Assembly (NCBI RefSeq): GCF_013393945.1
Contig: NZ_CP040297.1
Span: forward strand, 3,178,804 to 3,242,803
Source of the DNA: Nostoc sp. TCL26-01
Lineage (GTDB): Bacteria > Cyanobacteriota > Cyanobacteriia > Cyanobacteriales > Nostocaceae
DNA: 64,000 nt
Direction: 5' to 3'
Below are positions 29,038 to 37,905 of the stretch, in pieces. The translations under genes and the position numbers were made by a program. The notes beneath the pieces were generated by a model. That model was not told where the DNA came from. It saw only the letters and a list, made by a program, of their open reading frames with translations, and made no database searches. How positions within the stretch are numbered: position 1 is the first letter of the stretch; each line of letters opens with the position of its first letter.

Positions 29038-29985
29038 TTAATTATTCTTACCTCCGCGAGATGAAGAGTTTAAATTTTGTACTTGTTGTAACAATTTTTC
29101 TGCATTTTTTTCCCACTGAGAGTTACCTTGAGATTTATATAGATTTCGCGCATAATTAAACACTTTAGCCGATTCTCCATATTTTTTTAATTGCATAAAT
29201 GCTAACCCAGCACCGTAATAAGCATTGGGATAATTAGGATTAGCTTCGGCTGATTTTCTAAAGGCTGCTAGTGCTTCTGTAAAGTTCCCTTGATTAACTA
29301 AAACCACTCCCAAATTATAGTGAGCTTCGGGATATTTGGGATTGATTTTTACAGCTTGATTAAAAGCTTCTTTGGCTAAATTGATTTTATTTTGTTGTAA
29401 GTAACAAATTCCTAAATGGTAGTGAGGTTCTGGAGCATTTTTACTATATTCTACTGCTTTTTTAAAAGAGGCGATCGCTCCTTCCCAATTTTGTTGTTGT
29501 TCTCTCACCAAACCTAAATTATAATGAGCAAAGCCTATCCTGGGTTCAATTTCTAGAGCGCGTTGTAAATAGTCACTAGCTTGTTGTAAATTATTGCCTT
29601 CTAACAATGCTCCGCCTAAATTTGCAAAGGCTAAAGCAAAATTAGGATCAGCTTGAGTTGCTCGATAAAATGCGTCGGCTGCTGGTTGTAACTTGCCAGT
29701 TTGTCGCAGCGCTAAACCCAAATTGTAATGAGCCGGGGCTAAGGTAGGATCTAATTGAGAGGCGGTTTGAAAAGCGGCGATCGCTTCAGAAATTCTCCCA
29801 GATTGAATCGCCTGTAAGCCTTGATTTAAAAAGGTTGTGGCTGTAGGTACGATAGATTGTGCCAACAGAGGAATGGGGAAATGGTGCTTGATGGGGACAG
29901 TGGCTATTGCTGGTGTCCAGATGCCACTTATTAATAGCAAACTCAGCATTTTTGTGATGCGGTATGGAGAAGATAATAGTTTCAT
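29038..29985 (-). CDS. exported tetratricopeptide-repeat protein
   Basis: An N-terminal hydrophobic signal or anchor (about residues 10-30) is followed by roughly seven TPR units (about 55-295) with repeated GLALRQTGKLQPAADAF- and YNLGVVLVNQGNFTEALAAF-type helices. TPR arrays mediate protein-protein contacts; the partner here is unknown. The protein is probably periplasmic or lumen-facing. A Ser/Gly-rich C-terminus ends it at residue 315. It lies divergent from the EF-G-like gene. Confidence 0.87.
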   Translation of the reverse strand: MKLLSSPYRITKMLSLLLISGIWTPAIATVPIKHHFPIPLLAQSIVPTATTFLNQGLQAIQSGRISEAIAAFQTASQLDPTLAPAHYNLGLALRQTGKLQPAADAFYRATQADPNFALAFANLGGALLEGNNLQQASDYLQRALEIEPRIGFAHYNLGLVREQQQNWEGAIASFKKAVEYSKNAPEPHYHLGICYLQQNKINLAKEAFNQAVKINPKYPEAHYNLGVVLVNQGNFTEALAAFRKSAEANPNYPNAYYGAGLAFMQLKKYGESAKVFNYARNLYKSQGNSQWEKNAEKLLQQVQNLNSSSRGGKNN

Positions 29986-30263
29986 TGGGGAAATAGCTCA
30001 AAATCGTTTTTGTTATCTTTACTTCATAAAAACTTTCGTTAAAAATTATGTTTTAACAAAAAGTTTTGATTTGGCATTAAAGTTTGGAACGCTTAACTTT
30101 TCTTAAGATAAATCTTACGAGAGGCTACAATTTTTTTTGCCTTTGATTAAAAGAAGGATAATGGCAAGTTAAAGAGGGGATAATTCTCCTGCAACAGAAC
30201 AATGATTCATCCCTGAGAAAACAGGGTTATGCGGTCAGAGAGACTAACCGCAAGGGAGGCTTT

Positions 30264-32348
30264 ATGAACGAAAAAGTCAGATTAGGTTCGCGGAATGTTG
30301 CCATTGTCGGCCCTTATTTAAGTGGAAAAACCACATTACTAGAAAGTTTATTATTTGTTACCGGAACCATATCGCGCAAAGGCAGCGTTAAGGATAGTAA
30401 CACAGTCGGAGATAGTGCAGCAGAAGCACGCGATCGCCATATTAGCGTCGAGATTAGTACTGCTAGCACCGAGTATAACCGCACTCGCTTTACATTTATA
30501 GACTGTCCCGGTAGTGTGGAATTTGCCCAAGAAACATACAACGCTTTGATCGGCGTTGATGCGGCAATTGTCGTTTGTGAACCAATACGCGATCGCGTTT
30601 TAACTCTTGCTCCTTTATTTAAATTCCTAGACGATTGGGAAATTCCCCATCTTGTTTTCGTTAACAAAATGGATCGAGCCAACATTCATGTCCTCGAAAC
30701 ATTACACGCCCTCAAAGCCGTTTCCAGCCGTCCCTTGGTAGCACATCAATACCCCATCATGCAAAGAGAAGTTGGAGCGGCGGCTTCCGCCGATCCAAAC
30801 TTCGGAGGGGAACAACTCACCGGCTTCATCGACATGGTGAGTGAACAAGCTTATCAATATCATGCCGGCGCACCTGCTGACCCCATTCCCTTCCCCGAAA
30901 ATCTCAAGGCAGAAGAACATATTGCCCGCGCAGAAATGCTTGAAGCATTAGCAAATTTTGATGATCATTTATTGGAAGAACTTTTAGAAGATATTGAACC
31001 ACCCCAAGAAGAAATTCTCCAAGATTTAAAAATGGAGTTAGGGGCAGATTTAGTAGTCCCCGTCTTCTTTGGTGTAGCCGAACAAGATTATGGCGTGAGA
31101 CCTTTATTAGAAGCATTACTCCGGGAAGCACCAGAACCAGAAACCACAGCTACCCGTCGCCTCAAAGGTAAAACCACTAAAGCCCCGCTAGCGCAAGTAT
31201 TAAAAACTTATTACACTCCTCAAGGTGGTAAACTCTCCTTGGTGCGGATTTGGCAAGGTACATTAACCGATGGTCTGATTGTCAACGGTGTTCGCACTGG
31301 TGGAATTTATCGCCTCCTGGGACAACAACAACAGTCAGTCAATGAAGCCCATGCTGGGGAAATCGTCGCCTTGAGTCGTTTGGAAGGAGTCAAGACAGGA
31401 GACACCATTTCCACAGAACGACCGACAGAACTACCCAAAGCCGAACAGTTAGAACCAGTCTATGCCCTCGCCATCACCCCAGAAAAGCGCAACGATGAAG
31501 TCAAACTCAGCGCCGCTATCACCAAATTATTAGAAGAAGATCCTTCCCTGGCTTGGGAACAACACGGAGACACCCATGAAGTGATTCTCTGGGGACAAGG
31601 TGAAATTCATTTGCAAGTCGCCTTAGATAGACTGCGCCGCAAATATAACTTGCCCATGACGACTCACTTACCACAAGTACCTTACAAAGAAACTATCCGC
31701 AAACCTGTAAACTCAGTTCATGGACGCTACAAACATCAAAGCGGTGGACATGGACAGTTTGGTGATGTGTTCCTCGATATTAAACCTTTACCCAGAGGTG
31801 ATGGTTTTAACTTTAAAGAAACCATTGTCGGTGGTGTCGTGCCTAGACAATATATTCCTGGGGTAGAAATGGGTGTGCGGGAGTTTCTGGTACACGGGCC
31901 TTTAGGGTTCCCCATTGTTGATGTGGCTGTCACTTTAACCAATGGTTCCTATCACAGCGTTGATAGTTCCGAACAAGCATTTAAACAAGCTGCCCGTTTA
32001 GCCATGCAAACAGGCATACCCCAAGCTCAACCCACCTTATTAGAACCAATTTTACGAGTGCAAGTCACCACACCCAGCGAATTTACCTCCAAGGTACTGC
32101 AACTGCTGAGTGGTAGACGGGGGCAAATTTTAGGCTATGAAGGCAGACAAGACTGGCAAGGTTGGGATCATGTTTCGGCTTACTTACCACAAGCCGAGAT
32201 GCAGAACTTTATTGTAGAGCTGCGATCGCTCACCCTCGGCGTTGGTTCCTTCCATTGGGAATATGATCATCTGCAAGAAGTCCCCGAAAAACTAGCCGAA
32301 CGTGTTATCGCTAGCAACGGTAACGGTAGCAACGGTAACGGCAAGTAA
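30264..32348 (+). CDS. EF-G-like translational GTPase
   Basis: This 694-residue protein has all five EF-G domains, including a domain IV tip region (GSYHSVDSSEQAFK) and a C-terminal EF-G fold. It differs from canonical FusA in the GTPase core. G1 reads GPYLSGKTTL instead of HIDAGKTT, and G3 reads DCPGSVEF instead of DTPGHVDF, so the catalytic His is Ser. G4 NKMD is intact. Similar EF-G paralogues exist in other cyanobacteria. It may be a slow GTPase with a specialised ribosome role; that is inference. The last residues are a short Asn-Gly repeat (NGNGSNGNGK). A terminator follows. Confidence 0.9.
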   Translation: MNEKVRLGSRNVAIVGPYLSGKTTLLESLLFVTGTISRKGSVKDSNTVGDSAAEARDRHISVEISTASTEYNRTRFTFIDCPGSVEFAQETYNALIGVDAAIVVCEPIRDRVLTLAPLFKFLDDWEIPHLVFVNKMDRANIHVLETLHALKAVSSRPLVAHQYPIMQREVGAAASADPNFGGEQLTGFIDMVSEQAYQYHAGAPADPIPFPENLKAEEHIARAEMLEALANFDDHLLEELLEDIEPPQEEILQDLKMELGADLVVPVFFGVAEQDYGVRPLLEALLREAPEPETTATRRLKGKTTKAPLAQVLKTYYTPQGGKLSLVRIWQGTLTDGLIVNGVRTGGIYRLLGQQQQSVNEAHAGEIVALSRLEGVKTGDTISTERPTELPKAEQLEPVYALAITPEKRNDEVKLSAAITKLLEEDPSLAWEQHGDTHEVILWGQGEIHLQVALDRLRRKYNLPMTTHLPQVPYKETIRKPVNSVHGRYKHQSGGHGQFGDVFLDIKPLPRGDGFNFKETIVGGVVPRQYIPGVEMGVREFLVHGPLGFPIVDVAVTLTNGSYHSVDSSEQAFKQAARLAMQTGIPQAQPTLLEPILRVQVTTPSEFTSKVLQLLSGRRGQILGYEGRQDWQGWDHVSAYLPQAEMQNFIVELRSLTLGVGSFHWEYDHLQEVPEKLAERVIASNGNGSNGNGK

Positions 32349-32386
32349 TTTTTGCTCAAGTTTCATCTCCTCTATTTAAACTCTTG

Positions 32387-32414
32387 GAGTGGCAACTGTC
32401 GCCACTCTTTTTTC
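32387..32414 (+). terminator. rho-independent terminator of the EF-G-like gene
   Basis: A 7-bp stem (32387-32393 with 32401-32407, GAGTGGC and its complement) and 7-nt loop are followed by a run of T residues. It begins 39 bp after the stop codon. Confidence 0.88.
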
Positions 32415-32541
32415 ATCGGCAAGTGACTAGCAAAAATTGACATTTCATCATTAAACAACTTAGAGGTAATTTATAAAGTAAACCTTAAATTGTCGCTTTG
32501 CACCCTTTTGAATCGGATAATTTGAATGAGGTGATTGGGAT

Positions 32542-33015
32542 TTATCGACCAAATACACCTATGCCGTAGTAACAAGTATTGCTATTACAATTAGCCATAT
32601 TTACCCAGATGCGATAATTGCCACTGCGATCGGGATTGAGAGTAATAGCAGGAATATCATCCTCCTCTAAATCCGAAGCAATTAGATTTCCTCGCTCATC
32701 AGTCATGGCAATATCTAAATCCGCACAATCGCTGTCACAGACTCCGACAATTCCGTAGGAAATACCTGCACGCAGATTTATGTTGATATATTGGGAACGA
32801 CCTTCACGGAGGGTATCGATGGTAGGTTCGTGAGTTAAAGTGTAATTTCCTAAACCTAATGCAAATGCCTTTGTTTCTAGCTGCTCTCCGACTTGATAAA
32901 TATATTCGGTATCGTCTTCTGCACGAACTACGGTTGGTACAAGGAAGATAAATGCAAACAGTGCGCTTGCTATGAGGTTTTTGATTCGTTTGTTATTGAG
33001 TGCTTTGTGTGACAT
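32542..33015 (-). CDS. secreted hypothetical protein
   Basis: From the ATG at 33015 the protein has 157 residues and a Sec signal peptide (hydrophobic core LIASALFAFIFLVPTVV, cleavage after VRA). The mature part is beta-rich and acidic. It has two CNSNTC / CDSDC-type cysteine pairs and DERGNLIASDLEEDD, resembling pre-peptidase C-terminal (PPC) or bacterial beta-sandwich domains. I cannot assign a function. A GTG at 33051 would add 12 residues before the signal and is less likely. Confidence 0.68.
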   Translation of the reverse strand: MSHKALNNKRIKNLIASALFAFIFLVPTVVRAEDDTEYIYQVGEQLETKAFALGLGNYTLTHEPTIDTLREGRSQYININLRAGISYGIVGVCDSDCADLDIAMTDERGNLIASDLEEDDIPAITLNPDRSGNYRIWVNMANCNSNTCYYGIGVFGR

Positions 33016-33115
33016 GAGATTGTCTGCTGAACTCGACAACCTTAATGTCACCTACACCTATGTGAGTTATGCCCAAAGAAAATCGCGCAATTTAACGACT
33101 TTTATTTAGTATTTA

Positions 33116-34492
33116 TTAACTTCCTAAAAAATTCTGAAAATACTGACGATATAACTCATTTCGTGGTTTCATTTCATCATTGAACAGATTTACTAAACCC
33201 AGGGCTTTTAATTTATACCTAACTGCATCGCTGAATTTTCCTGAACTGTTACCATTTACCACTTCTTTCATTGCTGCGCCTAATTCGCTTTGTTGTGTCA
33301 AAATTAACCCCAGATGGCGCAGGTGGTTACTGTAAATTCCGGTGGCGGTGGGTGCGGTTTCCAGCAGATGAGTTAAACTGACTTCCTGATAGGCTATTTT
33401 ATACAAAGCTAGACGTACTAAGAAAGGATGTCCACCGATCATTGCTTGTAATTGCTGGACTTCTGTATCGCTCCATTGCAGTTGATGACGCTTTGCTAAA
33501 TCTAGCACTTGTTCGGGGGTGAATTCTGGTAATTCCACTGGTAAACCCACATTAAACGGGGATTGGTTAATGTTCATGGGTATATAAGCTTCAGTGGAAT
33601 GTACTATGACTAAGCGTAATTTTTGCCAAATTTCTTGCTGACTTGCTTCTTGATGCATAATCCGCAGCAGTCCGAAAAAGTCCTTATAAATTCCTGGATA
33701 TTCAAATAATATCTCCACCTCTTCCAGTGCCAAAGTCAAGGGTTGGTTCAGTTGGGGAAGCAAAGATCGCTCAAAATAATCTTTTACCGCCACCTTACCA
33801 CCAAAGCTTTGAGCAAATTGCCAATGTGCATCTAGTTTATTTAGCAGTTCTGTTCCTAAAGCTTGATTCTCTTTGGACAATTCTGAAATAATGCGATCGC
33901 AAACCCAGCGTAAAAATGTACTTAAGTTGCTGAAAAATTGCTTCTCCCCTAGCTCAAAGTTGATTACTACCGTTGCGTCGCCTTGATTTTTCGCTTGTTG
34001 AATAATCCGCGCTAGTAGGGAAGATTTACCCATTTTCTGGGGAGCTTTAATACAAATCAAGGAACCGGGTTTGCGAATTTCCTCAAAACAGTACTTTTCC
34101 ATAGGGGGATGTTCGACATAAAAGCTGGAAGTCAGTGCTACGAGTCCCTCTGGATATTCTAGATAGTTGGTTGGTGCTGGAGTTGGTGAAGTTGTGACTT
34201 CCTCTAATTCTTCTAATTCCTCTGAATTGCCATTTTCGGTTTTATCTGATTTTTTACGAATGTAGGGAATACCAACACTTCGCCAATCTTCTATACCCAA
34301 AGCTGCACAAATCTTGATAAATTTTCCACGGTCAACTGGTTGCATATTGAGAAAATTGCTTACTGTACTTTGGACTTTTCCTACATGCTCGGCTAAATCT
34401 TGCTGACTACAGTATTGTCCATGCAAGCGGTCTATAACCTGTTGTTGACATTTCTTATCGCGTAATACTACTGAGCGTGTTGAGCGAAGCAT
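33116..34492 (-). CDS. HTH - AAA-like ATPase (AAA_35 type)
   Basis: The first 80 residues form an XRE-like helix-turn-helix (SQQDLAEHVGKVQSTVSNF). After an acidic Glu/Thr-rich linker comes an AAA_35-type ATPase domain (about 110-440). Its P-loop is APQKMGKSSLL and the Walker-B-like strand is LALEEVEILF. Such proteins are common in filamentous cyanobacteria and are often fused to WD40 or signalling modules; here no effector domain follows. They may be STAND-type switches, but no target is known. It is divergent from a broken AAA_35-WD40 gene, and a MITE lies between them. Confidence 0.82.
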   Translation of the reverse strand: MLRSTRSVVLRDKKCQQQVIDRLHGQYCSQQDLAEHVGKVQSTVSNFLNMQPVDRGKFIKICAALGIEDWRSVGIPYIRKKSDKTENGNSEELEELEEVTTSPTPAPTNYLEYPEGLVALTSSFYVEHPPMEKYCFEEIRKPGSLICIKAPQKMGKSSLLARIIQQAKNQGDATVVINFELGEKQFFSNLSTFLRWVCDRIISELSKENQALGTELLNKLDAHWQFAQSFGGKVAVKDYFERSLLPQLNQPLTLALEEVEILFEYPGIYKDFFGLLRIMHQEASQQEIWQKLRLVIVHSTEAYIPMNINQSPFNVGLPVELPEFTPEQVLDLAKRHQLQWSDTEVQQLQAMIGGHPFLVRLALYKIAYQEVSLTHLLETAPTATGIYSNHLRHLGLILTQQSELGAAMKEVVNGNSSGKFSDAVRYKLKALGLVNLFNDEMKPRNELYRQYFQNFLGS

Positions 34493-34640
34493 GGCTAAAT
34501 TATCGAAATGGCTACAAAATTTAGCTTAAAGGATAAGTGTTTATGTAGTAAAGTCGATAACAAATCGATAAAAAGTCAATCAGTACTTGATATTCTCTTG
34601 CCTTAAATCAGGTAGTGTAGCTATTTAATGTAACTTACTA

Positions 34641-34787
34641 GTAGTGGACTGACACGACTAAAATGATGCAAAAAAATTGTAGGTTGGGTTGAGGAACGAA
34701 ACCCAACATTTATCCGGGCGTTGGGTTTCGCAAAGCCTCAACCCAACCTACACCTAATGCACTATTTTAGCCTTGCCACGCCACTAC
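34641..34787. repeat. 147-bp MITE-like inverted-repeat element
   Basis: The element is almost fully palindromic. Outer arms begin GTAGTGG at 34641 and end CCACTAC at 34787, and inner arms (34679-34708 and 34720-34752) pair over about 30 bp. It encodes nothing and folds into one long hairpin. Copies of this type (GTAGGTTGGGTTGAGG core) are frequent in Nostoc-like genomes. I found no convincing target duplication. Confidence 0.8.
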
Positions 34788-34813
34788 ATATTTTTTATTT
34801 TTGTGGATAAATT

Positions 34814-35779
34814 ATGACCGGAGATTATGAGTATAAAGTTGGTGGCAGTTTACCAGAAAATGCCCCCAGTTACGTATTTAGGAAAGCCGACACAGAATTT
34901 TATCAGTGGTTGAAAGCGGGGGAGTTTTGTTTTGTATTTAACTCCCGACAAATGGGTAAAACCAGCTTGCTTAACCAGACAATGAAACGTTTGCAAGATG
35001 AAGGATTCGCTTGTGCCAAGATTGATTTGAATGAAATAGGTAGCGATGAGAGCAACCCCCAACAATGATATGCGGGTATCGCTTATACGTTGGTGACGAA
35101 ACTGAAAATTCTGGAAGCACCACAAGAATTATTGACTTGGTGGAATGAACGCATCAATTTATCTCCTGTGCAGCGATTTGGGTTGTTTCTAGAAGAGTTA
35201 ATGCTCCCAAAAGTCAATAGTAATATCATTATTTTTATTGATGAAATCGATAGTATTCTTAGTTTAAAATTCCGATCTAATGATTTTTTTGCACTAATTA
35301 GAAGCTGCTATGAAAAGCGAACTTTAAATGCAGAATATAACCGATTGACTTTTGCTTTACTTGGTGTTGCTACTCCTAGCGATTTAATTAAAGATAAAAG
35401 ACGAACACCTTTTAATATTGGTCGAGCAATTCAACTCAATGGTTTTAAAGAGGAGGAAATCAAACCCTTAGCCAAAGGATTGAGGGGGAAGGTAAGCAAT
35501 ATTCAAGAAGTGATGAAAGGGGTTTTAGGTTGGACAGGTGGACAACCATTTTTGACACAGAAAGTTTGTAAGTTACTCCTGCAAGAATTATCTACATATT
35601 CCAAACGTTATACCCCAGAACCTAACGCTTTAGATTGGATAGGGAAAGTAGTCAGACAAAAAATAATTAATAATTGGGAATCATTAGATGAACCACAACA
35701 TTTAAAAACAATCCGGGAAAGGGTTGTCATTGATGATCAAATTGCTGGTAGTTTGTTGGGTTTGTATCAACAAATTTAA
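34814..35779 (+). pseudogene. AAA_35-WD40 type ATPase gene, broken (N-terminal part)
   Basis: The frame encodes an AAA_35-type ATPase with P-loop [10 protein letters not shown] and Walker B IIIFIDEIDSIL. At 35066-35068 a TGA interrupts it in the same frame; flanking residues (NPQQ, stop, YAGIAYTLV) match a family pattern with Trp at that place, so TGG to TGA is the likely lesion. Downstream the domain continues to GSLLGLYQQI, where a TAA stop and an IS5-family element follow. The C-terminal WD40 end survives beyond the IS (36691-36822), but the WD40 repeat body is missing. The gene is therefore inactivated by nonsense mutation, deletion and IS insertion. Confidence 0.85.
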
Positions 35780-36689
35780 GAGGATGTTTTAAAAGTGGGG
35801 GACTATCGTAAAAAAGCTCACAAGGTTTAAGCTGAGATTACAGATAACAGCACCTTGTGAGTCAATGACTAAAGCATATCCTAGTAACTTAACTTGGGAA
35901 CAGTGGGAACTGATTTCAGGCCTGTTTCCAGAAGCCAAGAAAGGCGGTCGTCCTCGGAATACAGTCATGTACGCAGTGGTAAATGCCATCTTGTATGTAC
36001 TTTATGAGGGTTGTAGTTGGCGAGGGTTACCGGGGGATTTTCCTCCGTGGCAAACAGTTTACGGATATTTCCTCCGATGGCGTGTAGACGGTACTTGGCT
36101 AAAAGTACACGACAAACTTTACCAGTGGGCAAGGGTAGCAGCCGGACGGGAGCCAAGCCCATCGGAAGCTGCCGTAGATAGCCAATCAGTAGAAACAGCA
36201 ACAATGATCTACCAAGAAGTTGGTTATGATGCCGCTAAAAAAATACATGGAAGGAAACGTCATCTCACAGTGGATTTACTAGGGCTGGTTTTACGAGTTT
36301 TGGTTACGTCTGCTTCTATTCCTGAGCGACAAGGGGCTAAAAAAGTCCTAGAACAAGTTCATGGTATGGGTGGCAAGGTAAAACGATTGCACACAATTTG
36401 GATGGACGGGGGCTATAGAGGCGAGGAGTTTGCACGTTGGGTCATAGATATGTTTCGATGGATTGTGGAAATTGTTCTCAGACCTTTAGAGCAAAAGGGC
36501 TTTGTCCATTTACCAAAAAGGTGGGTTGTAGAGCGAACATTTGGGTGGCTCAATTGGTGTCGGCGTTTGAGTAAGGATTATGAACACCTGCCGGAAACTT
36601 CTGAAACTTTCATCTATATTGCTATGATTCGCATCATGGTCAGGCGATTAGCATAATTTTTAACTTGCTCTGACTTTTAAAACATCCTC
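35780..36689 (+). mobile_element. IS5-family insertion sequence (910 bp)
   Basis: Terminal inverted repeats share 17 bp exactly (GAGGATGTTTTAAAAGT at 35780-35796 and its complement at 36673-36689). A TAA trinucleotide flanks both ends (35777-35779 and 36690-36692), matching the 3-bp TNA duplications of the IS1031-like group of IS5. One intact transposase gene fills it, so the copy could still be active. Confidence 0.9.
35865..36656 (+). CDS. IS5-family DDE transposase
   Basis: The 263-residue transposase is intact. It has the DUF4096-like N-terminal region (LTWEQWELISGLFPE, GCSWRGLPGDFPPW), the first catalytic Asp in AAVDSQSVET, the second in WMDGGYRGEE and the Glu in WVVERTFGWLNW. The frame fits wholly between the inverted repeats of the 910-bp element, and no programmed frameshift is needed. 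It catalyses cut-and-paste transposition of its own IS. It is the only complete IS transposase in the window. Confidence 0.95.
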   Translation: MTKAYPSNLTWEQWELISGLFPEAKKGGRPRNTVMYAVVNAILYVLYEGCSWRGLPGDFPPWQTVYGYFLRWRVDGTWLKVHDKLYQWARVAAGREPSPSEAAVDSQSVETATMIYQEVGYDAAKKIHGRKRHLTVDLLGLVLRVLVTSASIPERQGAKKVLEQVHGMGGKVKRLHTIWMDGGYRGEEFARWVIDMFRWIVEIVLRPLEQKGFVHLPKRWVVERTFGWLNWCRRLSKDYEHLPETSETFIYIAMIRIMVRRLA

Positions 36690-36690
36690 T

Positions 36691-36822
36691 AATGATGGGA
36701 TGATACGTCTGTTTTTAACTTATAACCTAGAAGAAATGCTAGAACGAAGTTGTAATTGGTTGGATGATTACCTTGCCACTCGTCCTAATGTGCGAAAAGA
36801 AATTTGCCCTGACAATAAATAG
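36691..36822 (+). pseudogene. remnant of a WD40-repeat protein C-terminus
   Basis: An open stretch reads NDGMIRLFLTYNLEEMLER, then SCNWLDDYLATRPNV and a stop at 36820-36822. The pattern DG-x-IRLW...NLDELL-x-R-C-x-W-L-x-DYL-x-x-NPNV is the usual end of the large WD40 proteins of filamentous cyanobacteria. It lies directly right of the IS and most likely is the tail of the broken AAA gene at 34814. The frame differs by one base from the ATPase frame if the IS is removed, so it was already decayed or deleted. Confidence 0.75.
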
Positions 36823-37345
36823 CTGCGCTATGCATTTATTGAGATTGAGGAGATGGCGATCGCCTTTGTGATGTAGGGAGAGTGCGATCGCATTTATTGG
36901 GTTGAGGAGAAAGTGCGATCGCCTGAGTGGTGTTGGGGAAGTGCGATCGCATTTATTGTTGATGGGATGAAGTGCGATCGCATTTTGGTAGTTTTGAGAA
37001 GTGCGATCGCATTTGGGTTGATGGGAAAGAGGGCGATGTCTGACGACAAGCCTTACGGCTACGCATTTATTAGGCTTTGGGAATTGTGCGATCGCATTTA
37101 TTGTTGAGGGGATGAAGTGCGATCGCATTTATTGTTGATGGGATGAAGTGCGATGTCTGACGACAAGCCTTACTGCTACGCATTTATTAGGTTTTGGGAA
37201 TTGTGTGATCGCATTTATTATGGTTTGTGGAAGTGCGATGTTTGACGACAAGCCGCTGTGCGTTTACGCATTTATTGTTGATGGGATGAAGGGCAAATGA
37301 TGTAGTTGCTATAATCTCTTCATAAGCATTTAGGAAAGCTTGAAA
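36823..37345. repeat. HIP1-phased tandem array A with nested mini-insertions
   Basis: GCGATCGC octamers begin at 36856, 36884, 36915, 36943, 36974, 37003, 37088 and 37119, with a variant at 37204; spacing is 28-31 bp. The unit is GCGATCGC plus ATTTATT and a G-rich TTGATGGGATGAA-like part. Three further octamers (37033, 37150, 37235) are split after GCGAT by inserts of 24, 24 and 27 bp (37038-37061, 37155-37178, 37240-37266). With inserts removed the 30-31 bp phase is restored. The array ends at the start of the antitoxin gene. Confidence 0.85.
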
Positions 37346-37615
37346 ATGCGCCAATTTACCCTTGGAGACATCCAAAATCTCCACAGCGATGTTTTAGAAC
37401 AAGCTGCGACGGAACCAGTCGTACTAACAAGCCAATCGCAAGTTAGTTACGTAATTATGTCAGTGGAAAATTACGAGCAATTAATGAATCAAATTGCTCA
37501 ATTAGAAGATTTAATTTTAGGTCAACAAGCACAAATGGCTGTGGCTAATTCTAAAATGGTTGGTTCGGAGATTTTTACAGATGAACTAGAACGTCTAGCA
37601 GCGTTTGATGATTAA
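37346..37615 (+). CDS. Phd/YefM-type antitoxin
   Basis: This is a predicted antitoxin of a type II toxin-antitoxin pair. The N-terminal DNA-binding Phd/YefM domain (FTLGDIQNLHSDVLEQ, PVVLTSQSQVSYVIMSVENYEQL) is followed by a helical C-terminus that should bind and neutralise the toxin. The ATG at 37346 has an AGGA ribosome site 10 nt upstream; a TTG at 37340 is also in frame. The RelE-like toxin gene begins 8 bp after the stop, so the two form an operon, normally autoregulated. It lies between two HIP1 arrays. Confidence 0.85.
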   Translation: MRQFTLGDIQNLHSDVLEQAATEPVVLTSQSQVSYVIMSVENYEQLMNQIAQLEDLILGQQAQMAVANSKMVGSEIFTDELERLAAFDD

Positions 37616-37623
37616 TTTATGGT

Positions 37624-37905
37624 ATGGCGAAATTAGACGGTTTAGAGACGGTTCTCGATTTCCTCAAAGGTTTACAACCTAAAATAGCTGCCCAAATAGC
37701 GAAAAAAGTAATGTCACTCAATGTTGACCCCTTACCCGCAGATTATAAAGAATTAACTGGTTATCCAGGATACTATCGGGTAGATTCTGGAGAATATCGT
37801 ATTGTTTACCGCTTTGATATAGATGCAGATTTGGTCGAGGTGATTTTAGTCGGTAAACGTAACGACGATGAAGTGTATAAGCAACTCAAACGTTTGCTGG
37901 GCTAG
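37624..37905 (+). CDS. RelE/ParE-superfamily toxin
   Basis: The 93-residue protein has the RelE-type core YYRVDSGEYRIVYRFDID followed by VGKRNDDEVYKQL, matching the mRNA-interferase/ParE superfamily. Members cleave mRNA on the ribosome or inhibit gyrase; motifs do not separate these reliably here. It is encoded 8 bp after its probable antitoxin. The C-terminal Tyr-x-x-Leu end is typical. The pair appears intact and is framed by HIP1 arrays A and B. Confidence 0.85.
   Translation: MAKLDGLETVLDFLKGLQPKIAAQIAKKVMSLNVDPLPADYKELTGYPGYYRVDSGEYRIVYRFDIDADLVEVILVGKRNDDEVYKQLKRLLG

Noticed and set aside
36856..37269. CRISPR-like appearance of the 30-bp-spaced HIP1 array
   Set aside because: The repeated core is only the 8-bp HIP1 octamer plus a degenerate tail, the intervals are similar to each other rather than unique, and no cas gene is near. 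It is not a CRISPR array.
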